64,000 nt of DNA, taken from NCBI RefSeq assembly GCF_000735345.1, contig NZ_JMPJ01000017.1, positions 186,001 to 250,000 on the forward strand, given 5' to 3'. Positions 19,671-29,601 of this stretch are shown here, piece by piece. This DNA is from Ewingella americana ATCC 33852 (GTDB taxonomy: Bacteria; Pseudomonadota; Gammaproteobacteria; Enterobacterales; Enterobacteriaceae). The position numbers were made by a program, and so were the translations under genes. How positions within the stretch are numbered: position 1 is the stretch's first letter; each line of letters begins with the position of its first letter. The notes beneath the pieces were generated by a model that saw only the letters and a list, made by a program, of their open reading frames with translations, ran no database searches and was not told the origin of the DNA.

Positions 19671-19697
19671 AAAGGCCAGCATATGCTGGCCTTTTTC
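19671..19697. terminator. Bidirectional terminator between creA and arcA
   Basis: A perfect 24-base palindrome at 19671-19694 has arms AAAGGCCAGCAT and its complement, with T residues after it on one strand and A residues before it. It ends both creA and the convergent arcA. Confidence 0.9.
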
Positions 19698-19735
19698 ATT
19701 GACGACGCCTTACCGCAGGGTTGGCAACCTGCTGC

Positions 19736-20452
19736 TTAGTCTTCTAAGTCACCGCAGAAACGATAGCCTTCACCATGAATGGTGGCGATGATTTCTGGGG
19801 TATCTGGCGTAGCTTCGAAGTGTTTACGAATGCGACGGATAGTCACGTCAACGGTACGGTCATGAGGCTTAAGCTCACGGCCGGTCATTTTCTTCAGCAA
19901 GTCGCCACGGGTTTGGATCTTGCCCGGATTCTCACAGAAATGCAGCATTGCGCGGAATTCACTGCGCGGCAACTTGTACTGCTCGCCCGCAGGGCTTACC
20001 AGCGAACGGCTATTGATATCCAGTTCCCAACCGTTGAATTTGTAGCTTTCTACCAGACGGCGTTCTTCGCCAGTGGTGCTCAGATTCATGGTGCGGGAGA
20101 GCAGGTTACGTGCGCGGATGGTCAGCTCACGCGGATTGAAAGGTTTAGTGATGTAATCATCAGCACCAATTTCCAAACCAAGAATTTTGTCGACTTCATT
20201 GTCGCGGCCGGTCAGGAACATCAAGGCAACGCTTGCTTGTTCACGCAGTTCACGGGCCAACAGCAAGCCATTTTTACCCGGCAGGTTGATATCCATGATG
20301 ACCAGATTGATGTCATGTTCAGACAAGATGTTGTGCATTTCTGCACCATCATTGGCTTCATGCACCATGTAGCCTTCTGCTTCAAAAATGCTCTTTAGCG
20401 TATTACGGGTCACTAACTCGTCTTCGACGATCAGGATATGAGGAGTCTGCAT
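19736..20452 (-). CDS. arcA: Aerobic respiration control response regulator ArcA
   Basis: ArcA is the OmpR-family response regulator that, phosphorylated by ArcB under low oxygen, represses respiratory and TCA-cycle genes. The 238 residues equal the E. coli length. The receiver domain has the phosphorylation site D54 in [10 protein letters not shown] and the conserved lysine in KPFNPREL. The C-terminal winged helix includes [12 protein letters not shown] and [13 protein letters not shown]. The upstream region is long and AT-rich and carries a small gene on the other strand. Confidence 0.98.
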   Translation of the reverse strand: MQTPHILIVEDELVTRNTLKSIFEAEGYMVHEANDGAEMHNILSEHDINLVIMDINLPGKNGLLLARELREQASVALMFLTGRDNEVDKILGLEIGADDYITKPFNPRELTIRARNLLSRTMNLSTTGEERRLVESYKFNGWELDINSRSLVSPAGEQYKLPRSEFRAMLHFCENPGKIQTRGDLLKKMTGRELKPHDRTVDVTIRRIRKHFEATPDTPEIIATIHGEGYRFCGDLED

Positions 20453-20551
20453 GTTTGCTACCTAAGATTGCCAACAAATTGAAAATAGGAGTACAGAAGT
20501 CCTTGTTATTCCGATGAATTTTGACAGCGGATGCGCTATCTCACTCGTTAC

Positions 20552-20776
20552 ATGACTAAAGTACGTAAATGCGTTTCTGATGCGCTTTACACCAACACCA
20601 TCGTTGTCGCCAGCTCTACCGTGAAGCCACTTTGTGACTTGCTACTTGGGTGCTGTAATGGCGCTTATCCTAACCCTATTAACAGCAATATAACAGCGAG
20701 TGCCGATATTTCCACTCAACAAAACTACGCTTTGTTGACATATATCAAATTCAATTGTAGCACGGTAACACTTTAG
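20552..20776 (+). CDS. yjjY: Small YjjY-like protein
   Basis: A 74-codon frame begins MTKVRKCVSDALYTNT, close to the start of the E. coli 46-residue protein YjjY (MTKVRNCVLDAL...), and lies at the same position, divergent from arcA and before yjtD. Past about residue 17 there is little resemblance and the frame runs on longer. No strong ribosome binding site is visible. In E. coli YjjY has no known role. The conserved N terminus supports a real, possibly leader-like, small gene, but translation is unproven. Confidence 0.5.
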   Translation: MTKVRKCVSDALYTNTIVVASSTVKPLCDLLLGCCNGAYPNPINSNITASADISTQQNYALLTYIKFNCSTVTL

Positions 20777-21117
20777 TGAAAAACACTTATAGGAATGCAC
20801 GGTTAAGTCACATTTTGCCCAAAATTGGTCACGATTCAGCAAGTTATAATTTCAATGCTTAATATTGATAGAATTGATTCGATCCGCTCGAAATATCAAT
20901 ATGATTCATAAGGTTTATTTTACTTTATAACTCATGTAGAGAAGGTTCATTTCTATTTTCTGGCTAACCGCAGGTTTTATCCAATTTAGTTTTCGGTGGA
21001 TATTTGACTGTTAAGTTTATGTGAAAAATTGTGCAATTTGAGAAGTCACTTTTACTCAATTAAAAGCTCACTTAAGATCCACCGCAGATATTTCTAATTC
21101 GAAGATTCAGAGGACTG
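20777..21117. other. AT-rich arcA-yjtD intergenic region with nested dyads
   Basis: About 340 bases without a gene. ATATTGAT (20862-20869) and ATCAATAT (20895-20902) are perfect inverted arms, and within them TTCGA (20878-20882) and TCGAA (20888-20892) form a tight stem. The rest is AT-rich. The region probably contains promoter elements for yjtD and part of the distal control region of arcA. No consensus FNR site was found by eye. Confidence 0.45.
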
Positions 21118-21804
21118 ATGCAACTTCATATTATTTTGGTTTCCCCGGCGCGGCCTGAAAATGTCGGCGCTGCGGCACGAGCAATGAAAACCATGGGGTT
21201 CGCGTCATTGCGCATTGTCGACAGTCAGGCTCACCTGCAACCCGAGGCGGGATGGGTGGCGCACGCGTCCAATGAAATTCTGCATAACGCGCAACATTTC
21301 GACACTCTCGAGGCGGCGCTGGCCGATATCGATTTCACCGTGGCGACCACCGCGCGCAGCCGCGCCCGTTTCCACTACTACAGCACGCCAGTGGAGCTTC
21401 TCGGGCAGTTAGAGGAGAAGCGCGAGTGGATAAACAACGCCGCGCTGGTCTTTGGGCGGGAAGATTCCGGGTTGACCAATGAAGAGCTGGACTTGGCTGA
21501 TATCCTCACCGGCGTGCCGATGGTGGCGGATTACCCTTCGCTGAATCTTGGGCAAGCCGTGATGGTGTTCTGCTATCAGCTGTCGGCGCTAAACCAAATT
21601 TCAGCACCTGTAGTGGCCAAACCCGATGCCGGACAACTGTGTGCGTTGCGCTCAAGAATTAACCGTTTATTGGATGCGGTAGAAGCCAGCGAAGACCAAA
21701 AATTGACGGATTGGGTGCAGCAACGTGTAGGACTTTTCCAGCAAAGAGATGCTGCAATGTTGCACACTTTGCTGCATGACATCGAAAAAAAACTGACAAA
21801 GTGA
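21118..21804 (+). CDS. yjtD: TrmH/SpoU-family RNA 2'-O-methyltransferase YjtD (LasT)
   Basis: A 228-residue SPOUT methyltransferase matching E. coli YjtD/LasT. It shows the knotted-fold motifs PARPENVGAAARAMKTMGF at the N terminus, LVFGREDSGLTNEEL in the middle and PSLNLGQAVMVFCYQL for S-adenosylmethionine binding. It is a paralogue of TrmJ, but the RNA target of this subfamily is not established. AGAGGA precedes the ATG. It sits between arcA and the threonine operon as in E. coli. Confidence 0.92.
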   Translation: MQLHIILVSPARPENVGAAARAMKTMGFASLRIVDSQAHLQPEAGWVAHASNEILHNAQHFDTLEAALADIDFTVATTARSRARFHYYSTPVELLGQLEEKREWINNAALVFGREDSGLTNEELDLADILTGVPMVADYPSLNLGQAVMVFCYQLSALNQISAPVVAKPDAGQLCALRSRINRLLDAVEASEDQKLTDWVQQRVGLFQQRDAAMLHTLLHDIEKKLTK

Positions 21805-21945
21805 TCTGAGGCGCAGCGTGGTTTGTATGGGGAAATGCTCGGGTCTGGGTCTCATGACCTCGCTTTTTCACTGATTTAGGCCGTTTAAGCAGAGAATAAT
21901 CTGTTTGGATTTCATTGTGACGCTTGGCGCAAAATCAGAAAAAAA

Positions 21946-21974
21946 TTGACTTGTGGTGCCTGATGCTTTAGCTA
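21946..21974 (+). promoter_or_regulatory. Threonine operon promoter
   Basis: TTGACT (21946-21951) and TAGCTA (21969-21974) are 17 bases apart and align with the E. coli thr promoter, which also begins TTGACTT. The following CAGACAG-rich leader also resembles that of E. coli. Confidence 0.7.
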
Positions 21975-22030
21975 ATAGGGGCAGACAGAGTAAAAAACAC
22001 AACATATAAACAGACAGACAGAAAATAAAA

Positions 22031-22099
22031 ATGCGAATGATCAGCCTGAACACAACAATTATTACCACCACCGAAACCACAGGTTACGGGGCGGGCTGA
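22031..22099 (+). CDS. thrL: thr operon leader peptide
   Basis: A 22-residue leader (MRMISLNTTIITTTETTGYG then AG) contains seven threonine and three isoleucine codons, mostly in a run. Ribosome stalling on these codons when charged tRNA is scarce favours an antiterminator and so expression of thrABC. It corresponds to the 21-residue E. coli ThrL and ends with the same GAG. The terminator lies 22 bases after the stop. Confidence 0.95.
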   Translation: MRMISLNTTIITTTETTGYGAG

Positions 22100-22120
22100 C
22101 GCGTACAGGAAAAACAGAAA

Positions 22121-22155
22121 AAAGCCCGCACCTAAACAGTGCGGGCTTTTTTTTT
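22121..22155 (+). terminator. thr operon attenuator
   Basis: AAAGCCCGCAC (22121-22131) and GTGCGGGCTTT (22139-22149) form an 11-base stem followed by a run of nine T. The upstream GGGGCGGGCT (22087-22096), at the end of thrL, is complementary to the left arm and can form the competing antiterminator. Confidence 0.92.
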
Positions 22156-22210
22156 AGCGACTTTTTTAACGAATCGTCATCTACGAATGAGCTTCAGGAG
22201 AGTACCAGAA

Positions 22211-24670
22211 ATGCGAGTGTTGAAATTTGGCGGGACTTCAGTAGCAAACGCGGAACGCTTCTTGCGCGTCGCGGACATCATGGAAAGCAATGCACGTCAG
22301 GGACAGGTTGCCACGGTACTTTCTGCGCCGGCCAAAATTACCAACCACCTCGTCGCAATGATTGAGCGAACGGTTGCTGGGCAAGAGATCCAGCCAATCA
22401 TGAGCGATGCAGAACGCATTTTCTCCGAATTAATCACCGGTCTTGCTGAGAAGGTTCCGGGCTTTGATCTGCCGAAAGTGAAAACTTTCATCGAGCAAGA
22501 GTTCGGCCAGCTCAAGCAGTTGCTGCACGGCATCAGCCTGTTAGGCCAGTGCCCTGATAGCGTCAACGCCTCAATCATCTGCCGTGGCGAGAAGCTCTCC
22601 ATCGCCATCATGGAAGCCGTGTTTGTCGCTAAAGGCTTTGGCGTAACCGTTATCAACCCAGTGGAAAAATTGCTGGCTCAGGGCAGCTATCTGGAATCCA
22701 CCGTGGATATCAACGAATCCACGCTGCGAATCGCCGCCAGCGGCATTCCTGCTGACAATATCGTGTTAATGGCGGGCTTCACCGCCGGTAACGACCGCGG
22801 CGAGCTGGTGGTGCTGGGCCGTAACGGCTCCGACTACTCAGCCGCCGTTTTAGCCGCCTGTCTGCGCGCCGACTGTTGCGAAATCTGGACTGACGTCGAT
22901 GGCGTTTATACCTGCGACCCGCGCACTGTGCCCGATGCTCGCTTGCTGAAATCGATGTCCTACCAAGAGGCAATGGAGCTTTCTTACTTCGGCGCCAAAG
23001 TTCTTCACCCTCGCACCATCCTGCCCATCGCCCAATTCCAAATCCCTTGCTTGATTAAAAACACCACCAACCCGCAGGCTCCGGGCACCCTGATTGGCAG
23101 CGAAAGCCTTGACGACAACACGCCGGTCAAAGGCATCACCAACCTGAACAACATGGCGATGATTAATGTCTCCGGGCCGGGCATGAAAGGCATGGTCGGC
23201 ATGGCGGCGCGCGTGTTTGCCGTAATGTCGCGCACCGGCATCTCGGTGGTGCTGATCACCCAGTCCTCCTCTGAATACAGCATCAGCTTCTGCGTGCCTC
23301 AAGGCGAGCTGGAGCGCGCGCGTCGCGCACTTGAAGATGAATTCTATCTGGAGCTGAAAGACGGCCTGCTCGAGCCGCTGGACGTAATGGAGAAGCTGGC
23401 GGTTATCTCGGTCGTCGGCGATGGCATGCGCACGCTGCGCGGCATTTCAGCCAAGTTCTTCTCCGCGCTGGCCCGCGCTAACATCAATATCGTGGCTATC
23501 GCTCAAGGCTCCTCCGAGCGCTCAATCTCAGTCGTGGTGAACAATGACGATGCCACCACTGGCGTTCGCGTGAGCCATCAGATGCTGTTCAACACCGATC
23601 AGGTTATCGAAGTGTTTCTGATTGGCGTTGGCGGCGTAGGCGGGGCGCTCATCGAGCAGGTTCGTCGCCAGCAGGCGTGGCTTAAAGCCAAGCATATCGA
23701 GCTGCGGGTGTGCGGCATCGCCAACTCTCGCGCCATGCTGACCAACATTCACGGCATCTCTTTGGACAACTGGCGTGACGAGCTGGGCGCGGCGAAAGAG
23801 CCGTTCAACCTTGGCCGCCTGATCCGTTTGGTGAAAGAGTACCACCTGCTTAACCCGGTGATTGTTGACTGTACCTCCAGCCAAGAAGTGGCTGACCAGT
23901 ATGCGGACTTCTTAGCCGACGGCTTCCACGTCGTGACGCCAAACAAGAAAGCCAACACTTCGTCGATGAACTATTACTACCAGTTGCGTAAAGCGGCGGA
24001 GCATTCACGCCGCAAATTCCTCTACGACACCAACGTCGGCGCGGGCCTGCCGGTGATTGAAAACCTGCAAAACCTGCTCAATGCGGGTGACGAGCTGGTG
24101 CGCTTCTCCGGCATCCTTTCTGGCTCGCTGTCCTACATTTTCGGCAAGTTGGATGAAGGGATGTCGCTGTCCGAGGCCACGCTTCAGGCGCGCGATATGG
24201 GTTATACCGAGCCAGACCCGCGTGATGACCTGTCGGGCATGGACGTCGCTCGCAAGCTGTTGATTCTGGCCCGTGAAGCCGGTTACAAACTGGAACTCTC
24301 TGACATTGAAGTTGAATCCGTTCTGCCGTTATCCTTCGACTCTGAAGGTAGCGTGACCGACTTTGTCAGCCGACTGCCAACGCTGGACGGCGATTTCGCC
24401 CAGCGCGTGGCTGACGCGACGGCGCAAGGCAAGGTTTTACGCTACGTGGGTTCTATCGAAGAAGGCCGCTGCATAGTGAAAATCGCGGCCGTCGACGGCA
24501 ACGACCCGCTGTATAAAGTGAAAAATGGCGAGAATGCCTTGGCGTTCTACAGCCGTTATTATCAGCCTCTGCCATTAGTCTTACGCGGTTATGGCGCGGG
24601 CAATGACGTTACTGCTGCCGGCGTATTTGCCGATCTTTTGCGAACGCTGTCATGGAAGTTAGGAGTTTAA
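22211..24670 (+). CDS. thrA: Bifunctional aspartate kinase I / homoserine dehydrogenase I
   Basis: ThrA catalyses the first and third steps from aspartate to threonine and is inhibited by threonine. The start [17 protein letters not shown] gives 819 residues (E. coli 820), with AGGAG at 22196-22200. The kinase domain occupies about residues 1-290, paired ACT regulatory domains about 310-460 ([32 protein letters not shown]), and the homoserine dehydrogenase domain from about 465 ([13 protein letters not shown] Rossmann motif, [17 protein letters not shown]). An in-frame ATG in the attenuator T tract was rejected. It is the first structural gene of the operon, one base before thrB. Confidence 0.98.
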   Translation: MRVLKFGGTSVANAERFLRVADIMESNARQGQVATVLSAPAKITNHLVAMIERTVAGQEIQPIMSDAERIFSELITGLAEKVPGFDLPKVKTFIEQEFGQLKQLLHGISLLGQCPDSVNASIICRGEKLSIAIMEAVFVAKGFGVTVINPVEKLLAQGSYLESTVDINESTLRIAASGIPADNIVLMAGFTAGNDRGELVVLGRNGSDYSAAVLAACLRADCCEIWTDVDGVYTCDPRTVPDARLLKSMSYQEAMELSYFGAKVLHPRTILPIAQFQIPCLIKNTTNPQAPGTLIGSESLDDNTPVKGITNLNNMAMINVSGPGMKGMVGMAARVFAVMSRTGISVVLITQSSSEYSISFCVPQGELERARRALEDEFYLELKDGLLEPLDVMEKLAVISVVGDGMRTLRGISAKFFSALARANINIVAIAQGSSERSISVVVNNDDATTGVRVSHQMLFNTDQVIEVFLIGVGGVGGALIEQVRRQQAWLKAKHIELRVCGIANSRAMLTNIHGISLDNWRDELGAAKEPFNLGRLIRLVKEYHLLNPVIVDCTSSQEVADQYADFLADGFHVVTPNKKANTSSMNYYYQLRKAAEHSRRKFLYDTNVGAGLPVIENLQNLLNAGDELVRFSGILSGSLSYIFGKLDEGMSLSEATLQARDMGYTEPDPRDDLSGMDVARKLLILAREAGYKLELSDIEVESVLPLSFDSEGSVTDFVSRLPTLDGDFAQRVADATAQGKVLRYVGSIEEGRCIVKIAAVDGNDPLYKVKNGENALAFYSRYYQPLPLVLRGYGAGNDVTAAGVFADLLRTLSWKLGV

Positions 24671-24671
24671 T

Positions 24672-25601
24672 ATGGTTAAGGTGTATGCCCCTGCCTCAAT
24701 TGGCAATGTCAGCGTAGGTTTTGACGTGTTGGGCGCGGCTGTTTCTCCGGTTGACGGCACGCTGCTCGGCGACTGCGTTAGCGTAGAGGCAGCGACAGAA
24801 TTCAGTTTGAAGAGCGAAGGCCGCTTCGTCTCCAAGTTACCGGATCGCATGGAAGACAATATCGTCTTCCAGTGCTGGCAGCGTTTCTGTCAGGAAATCG
24901 GCAAAGAGATCCCAGTCGCCATGACGCTGGAAAAGAACATGCCGATTGGCTCTGGGCTAGGTTCTAGCGCCTGCTCGGTGGTTGCCGGGCTGGTGGCGAT
25001 GAACGAGTTCTGCGGCAAGCCGCTGGATGAAAACACCATGCTTTCCCTGATGGGCGAGCTGGAAGGGCGTATCTCCGGCAGCGTGCATTTCGACAACGTC
25101 GCGCCGTGCTATCTCGGCGGCATTCAGCTGATGCTGGAAGAGTTGGGCGTGATCAGCCAAAACGTGCCGAGCTTTGATGATTGGCTGTGGGTGATGGCTT
25201 ATCCGGGCATTAAAGTGTCGACCGCCGAAGCGCGCGCGATTCTACCGGCCCAGTACCGCCGTCAGGACTGCATCAGCCACGGTCGCTACCTCGCTGGCTT
25301 CATTCACGCCTGCCATACGCAACAACCGGCGCTGGCTGCTAAATTAATGAAAGACGTAATTGCCGAGCCTTATCGCACGCGCCTGCTTCCGGGCTTTGCC
25401 GAAGCGCGCACCGCCGCTGAAGAAATTGGCGCTCTGGCTTGTGGTATTTCAGGCTCCGGCCCGACGCTGTTTGCCGTGTGCAATGACAGCGCAACCGCCA
25501 AACGTATGGCGGACTGGTTGCAGAATCACTATCTGCAAAATGATGAAGGCTTTGTTCATATTTGTCGTCTGGATACCGCAGGCGCGAGACTATTGGGATA
25601 A
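24672..25601 (+). CDS. thrB: Homoserine kinase
   Basis: ThrB phosphorylates homoserine to O-phosphohomoserine. The 309-residue GHMP kinase (E. coli 310) carries the ATP-binding [16 protein letters not shown] near residue 90 and the C-terminal [12 protein letters not shown]. Its ATG lies one base after the thrA stop, and the thrC ATG follows its own stop directly, indicating translational coupling across the operon. Confidence 0.98.
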   Translation: MVKVYAPASIGNVSVGFDVLGAAVSPVDGTLLGDCVSVEAATEFSLKSEGRFVSKLPDRMEDNIVFQCWQRFCQEIGKEIPVAMTLEKNMPIGSGLGSSACSVVAGLVAMNEFCGKPLDENTMLSLMGELEGRISGSVHFDNVAPCYLGGIQLMLEELGVISQNVPSFDDWLWVMAYPGIKVSTAEARAILPAQYRRQDCISHGRYLAGFIHACHTQQPALAAKLMKDVIAEPYRTRLLPGFAEARTAAEEIGALACGISGSGPTLFAVCNDSATAKRMADWLQNHYLQNDEGFVHICRLDTAGARLLG

Positions 25602-25604
25602 ATG

Positions 25605-26894
25605 ATGAAACTGTATAACCTGAAGGATCACAACGAGCAGGTCAGCTTTGCTCAGGCCGTTAAGCAAGGTTTAGGGAAGCAGCAGGGGCTGTTCTTCCCT
25701 CTCGAACTGCCTGAGTTTGCGCTGAGTGACATCGATGGCCTGCTGGAGCAAGACTTTGTAACCCGCAGCAGCCGCATTCTGTCCGCGTTCATCGGTGATG
25801 AAATTCCAGAAGACCAGCTTTTCCAGCGTGTGAAAAGCGCCTTTGCTTTCCCGGCGCCGGTTGCCAAAGTGTCTGACGATATTGCCTGTCTGGAGCTGTT
25901 CCACGGCCCAACTCTGGCCTTCAAAGACTTCGGCGGCCGTTTCATGGCACAGGTGCTGACTCAGGTTTCTGGCGACCAGCCGGTGACTATTTTGACTGCA
26001 ACGTCGGGTGACACCGGCGCGGCGGTGGCTCACGCCTTCCATGGCATGAAAAACGTGCGCGTCGTTATCCTCTATCCGAAAGGCAAAATCAGCCCGTTGC
26101 AGGAAAAGTTGTTCTGTACGCTGGGTGACAACATCCACACCGTGGCGATCGACGGCGACTTCGACCAGTGTCAGGCACTGGTGAAGCAGGCGTTTGATGA
26201 TGAAGAGCTGAAGCACGAGCTGAAGCTGAACTCGGCAAACTCGATTAACATCAGCCGTTTGCTGGCGCAAATCTGCTACTACTTTGAAGCCGTGGCGCAA
26301 TTGCCACAGGAAGCGCGCAATCAGCTGGTTATCTCTGTGCCGAGCGGCAACTTTGGTGACCTGACGGCTGGCCTGCTGGCGAAATCATTGGGCCTGCCGG
26401 TCAAACGCTTTATCGCGGCAACCAACGCCAACGACACCGTGCCGCGCTTCCTCGCCAATGGCGAATGGGCACCGAAAACCACGGTAGCGACTTTGTCGAA
26501 CGCGATGGACGTCAGCCAGCCAAACAACTGGCCGCGCGTAGAAGAACTGTATCGCCGTAAAATTTGGAAGCTGAAAGATTTGGGCTTCGGCGCGGTGAGC
26601 GATGACACCACGGAGGACGCGATGCGCGAACTGGCGGACATTGGTTACATCTCTGAACCTCACGCCGCCATTGCCTACCGCGTGTTGCGCGATCAGCTGC
26701 AACCGGGCGAATTCGGCCTGTTCATCGGCACTGCGCATCCGGCCAAGTTCAAAGAGAGCGTGGAAGCGATTCTGAGCCAAGAAATCGATTTGCCGAAAGA
26801 GCTGGCGGAGCGCGCGGATCTTCCGCTGCTGTCGCACGACTTACCGGCTGATTTCAGCGAAATGCGTCGTTTCCTGATGGCGCTGCCAAAGTAA
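25605..26894 (+). CDS. thrC: Threonine synthase
   Basis: ThrC converts O-phosphohomoserine to threonine with pyridoxal phosphate. HGPTLAFKDFGGRF contains the cofactor lysine K107, the same number as in E. coli, and SVPSGNFGDLTAG binds the cofactor phosphate. The chosen start MKLYNLKDH gives 429 residues; an ATG directly before it (25602) touches the thrB stop and could equally be used. A strong terminator follows. Confidence 0.97.
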   Translation: MKLYNLKDHNEQVSFAQAVKQGLGKQQGLFFPLELPEFALSDIDGLLEQDFVTRSSRILSAFIGDEIPEDQLFQRVKSAFAFPAPVAKVSDDIACLELFHGPTLAFKDFGGRFMAQVLTQVSGDQPVTILTATSGDTGAAVAHAFHGMKNVRVVILYPKGKISPLQEKLFCTLGDNIHTVAIDGDFDQCQALVKQAFDDEELKHELKLNSANSINISRLLAQICYYFEAVAQLPQEARNQLVISVPSGNFGDLTAGLLAKSLGLPVKRFIAATNANDTVPRFLANGEWAPKTTVATLSNAMDVSQPNNWPRVEELYRRKIWKLKDLGFGAVSDDTTEDAMRELADIGYISEPHAAIAYRVLRDQLQPGEFGLFIGTAHPAKFKESVEAILSQEIDLPKELAERADLPLLSHDLPADFSEMRRFLMALPK

Positions 26895-26917
26895 CGGCTA
26901 GCTGAGTTTCAGACAGT

Positions 26918-26945
26918 AAAAAGCCCTCTTGCGAGGGCTTTTTTT
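26918..26945 (+). terminator. Terminator of the thr operon
   Basis: AAAAAGCCCTC (26918-26928), a TTGC loop and GAGGGCTTTTT (26933-26943) followed by more T form a strong hairpin. The A tract on the left makes it able to serve the convergent yaaA as well. Confidence 0.92.
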
Positions 26946-26962
26946 ATGGCTTCAGGCACGGC

Positions 26963-27736
26963 TTATTGCTCCGGGCGGGTGAACACCAGCTCATTACCTG
27001 CGGAGCGGGCCGGGTCATATTCATAACCTTCCAGATTGAAATCTTGCAGCTGGCTGACCTTGCTCAGGCGCTCTTTAATGATGAAACGGCTCATCAGGCC
27101 ACGGGCCTTTTTGGCGTAGAAACTGATGACTTTGTAGTTGCCATTTTTCTGGTCAAGGAACACCGGCTTGATGATTTCGCCATCGAGCTTGGCCGGTTTA
27201 ACGGCTTTGAAATACTCGTCTGACGCCAGATTAATCAATACTTTATCGCCCTGCTCAGCCAATAACTTATTAAGTTTCTCGGTCAGTAAATCACCCCAGA
27301 AAGCGTACAGATTCGCGCCCTGCGGGTTCTCCAAGCGGATACCCATCTCCAGACGATAAGGCATCATCAAGTCCAGCGGGCGCAGCAGGCCATACAGGCC
27401 AGAAAGCATGCGCAGGTGGCCTTGGGCGAAGTCGAAATCTTTCTCGCTGAAATCTTCCGCCTGCAAACCGGTATAGACATCACCTTTAAATGCCAAGATT
27501 GCCTGACGCGCATTGTCCGGGTTGAAATCAGGCTGCCAGTCGTTAAAGCGTTCCGCGTTGAGCAGCGCCAGCTTGTCGCTGATGCCCATCAGGCTGGAGA
27601 TCTGGGCTGGCGTCAGCTTACGCGCCACGCTGATTAACTGGCTCGACTTATCCAGTAATTCAGGCTGGGTAAAGCGTTTTGTGGCGAGTGGGCTTTCGTA
27701 GTCGAGCGTTTTAGCAGGAGAAATAATGGTCAGCAT
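26963..27736 (-). CDS. yaaA: Peroxide stress protein YaaA (DUF328)
   Basis: YaaA lowers intracellular free iron during hydrogen peroxide stress in E. coli, where it is part of the OxyR response. The 257-residue product (E. coli 258) matches throughout, including the N-terminal [36 protein letters not shown] and the basic [15 protein letters not shown]. The mechanism involves DNA and iron binding and is not readable from sequence. It is convergent with thrC. I did not find a clear OxyR site by eye. Confidence 0.95.
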   Translation of the reverse strand: MLTIISPAKTLDYESPLATKRFTQPELLDKSSQLISVARKLTPAQISSLMGISDKLALLNAERFNDWQPDFNPDNARQAILAFKGDVYTGLQAEDFSEKDFDFAQGHLRMLSGLYGLLRPLDLMMPYRLEMGIRLENPQGANLYAFWGDLLTEKLNKLLAEQGDKVLINLASDEYFKAVKPAKLDGEIIKPVFLDQKNGNYKVISFYAKKARGLMSRFIIKERLSKVSQLQDFNLEGYEYDPARSAGNELVFTRPEQ

Positions 27737-27873
27737 AGTCGCATCCGTTGGTCGGCTATCGGTTCATCGTGAGATCTTGGTTTCGGCCCTATTTTAGCAA
27801 AAATCTGCCCTAAACCGGCCAAAAAAATGGCGCGAAGGTCGGGCAGAAGAGAAATTTCTGCGATAGGAAAAAC

Positions 27874-29319
27874 TTAATGTTTCGCTTGAGAAGGGGTTTT
27901 CTGCCATACGTCGGGAGTAAGCTGCTCGCGGAACTCGGGGAAGTGGTCGGGGTTGAACACCGGCGTTTTGCCCATTCGGCGCTGACGCTCGTAATCCTTA
28001 ATCACTTTCAGGGCAATGCTAGAAAGCAGCATCAGGGCCGTGAGGTTGATGATGGTCATCAGCGCCATGCTGATATCAGCCATTTTCCACACGGTTGGCA
28101 GCTTGACCAGACAGCCGAAAGCCACCATGCCAAGGACTAACAGGCGGAAAACATAGAGTTTTGCTTTCTCGCCGCTGCGCAGGAATACCAGATTGTTTTC
28201 AGCATAAACATAGTTCGCAGAGATAGATGAGAAGGCGAAAATAAACACGAAGCCAGACACCAGATAATGGCTCAAAGCATTGCCGGTAGCGGCCGCGACG
28301 GCTTGCTGAATCAGTGCGATGCCCGTGAGTTGCTGGTCCGGGGCGTCTAGCAAGCCGGAACTGAGAATAATCAGCGCCGTGGCGCTGCAAATCACAATGG
28401 TGTCGATGAACACGCCGAGCATTTGTGAGAAGCCAACTGCCGCCGGGTGGGCTGGCGTCGGGGCGGCGAGGGCGGCGGCGTTAGGGGAAGAGCCCATACC
28501 CGCCTCGTTGGAAAACAGCCCGCGCTGCACCCCTTGAGTCAGGGCCTGAGTAATCGCAAAACCTACCGCGCCCGCGGCGACCTCCTGCAATCCAAAGGCA
28601 CTTTTAACTATTAAAACAAACACCTGTGGCAGGCGTTCGACATTATGCCCAATCACCCAGATAGCCATCAGCAGGTAGCCCACGGCCATGAACGGCACCA
28701 GCCACTGGGTCAGTTTAGAAAAGCGTTTTAGCCCGCCGAACAGAGTCAGGGCGGTGAGCACCACCAGACCGGCGGCGACGTAATAAGGGTTGCTGTCAAA
28801 GGAGACAGAGGCCGCCTGAGCAATGGCATTGGCCTGTAGTGCGTTGAAAATCAAACCAAAAGAGATCACCAGCATGATGGAAAACAGGATGCCCATCCAG
28901 CGCATGCCAAGACCCTTCTCCATATAATCTGCCGGGCCGCCGCGATAATTCCCCTTTAAGTCTCGCCCCTTAAACAGCTGCGCCAGCGTGTTTTCAAACA
29001 GCGCGGTCACCATGCTGATCAGAGCAATGACCCACATCCAGAAAATAGCGCCCGGCCCGCCTGCGGTGATAGCCAAGGCCACGCCCGCTACATTGCCGGT
29101 GCCGATACGGGCCGCAAGGCTGATGCACAGCGCCTGAAAAGTGGAAATACCGCGTGGATTGCTACTGTTTTTATGGATATGGGAGGAGAAAATATGGCCA
29201 AACAGGCGGAACTGGATAAAGCGGGTGCGCAGGCTAAAGTAGATGCCCGTCCCTAGCAGTAGGTAGATTAGAATTGAGCCCCAAAGAATGTTGTCGAAAA
29301 AATCCAGCATTTCGCTCAT
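27874..29319 (-). CDS. yaaJ: Alanine/glycine:cation symporter family protein (YaaJ-like)
   Basis: A 481-residue integral membrane carrier of the AGCS family (sodium-coupled alanine/glycine uptake), in the position of E. coli yaaJ between yaaA and talB. It has about ten membrane segments. The family signature is visible in SLAARIGTGNVAGVALAITA and GPGAIFWMWV, and FSNEAGMGSSPNAAA is the strongly conserved middle loop. Similarity to E. coli YaaJ is clear but not close, so the substrate is uncertain between alanine, glycine and similar small amino acids. Confidence 0.88.
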   Translation of the reverse strand: MSEMLDFFDNILWGSILIYLLLGTGIYFSLRTRFIQFRLFGHIFSSHIHKNSSNPRGISTFQALCISLAARIGTGNVAGVALAITAGGPGAIFWMWVIALISMVTALFENTLAQLFKGRDLKGNYRGGPADYMEKGLGMRWMGILFSIMLVISFGLIFNALQANAIAQAASVSFDSNPYYVAAGLVVLTALTLFGGLKRFSKLTQWLVPFMAVGYLLMAIWVIGHNVERLPQVFVLIVKSAFGLQEVAAGAVGFAITQALTQGVQRGLFSNEAGMGSSPNAAALAAPTPAHPAAVGFSQMLGVFIDTIVICSATALIILSSGLLDAPDQQLTGIALIQQAVAAATGNALSHYLVSGFVFIFAFSSISANYVYAENNLVFLRSGEKAKLYVFRLLVLGMVAFGCLVKLPTVWKMADISMALMTIINLTALMLLSSIALKVIKDYERQRRMGKTPVFNPDHFPEFREQLTPDVWQKTPSQAKH

Positions 29320-29512
29320 TGGAAGCCTTTGTTGTTCAATTTAGTGATGATAGACCCCTGCATGGGTGATTGTATTTTAGCCATTTTGTGCTGAGTGCCG
29401 GTTAACATAGCCTTTTTGTCCGCGTGGGGACACTGTCATTTTGACTGAAAAATTAAGATTCTGTAGAAGATAAACCCATTTTTATCATGCCTATCGCACC
29501 GCCATATCTGCC

Positions 29513-29540
29513 TTGCGCGTGGCTTTTTGCATGTTATCAT
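29513..29540 (+). promoter_or_regulatory. Candidate talB promoter
   Basis: TTGCGC (29513-29518) and TATCAT (29535-29540) are 16 bases apart and about 60 bases before the talB start. It is the best match in the 280-base gap between the symporter gene and talB, found by eye only. Confidence 0.4.
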
Positions 29541-29601
29541 CAGGCAAAGGCAAGGCATGAAAATGCCTCAACGAAAATGTACAAACGATGAGATATGCCA
29601 A

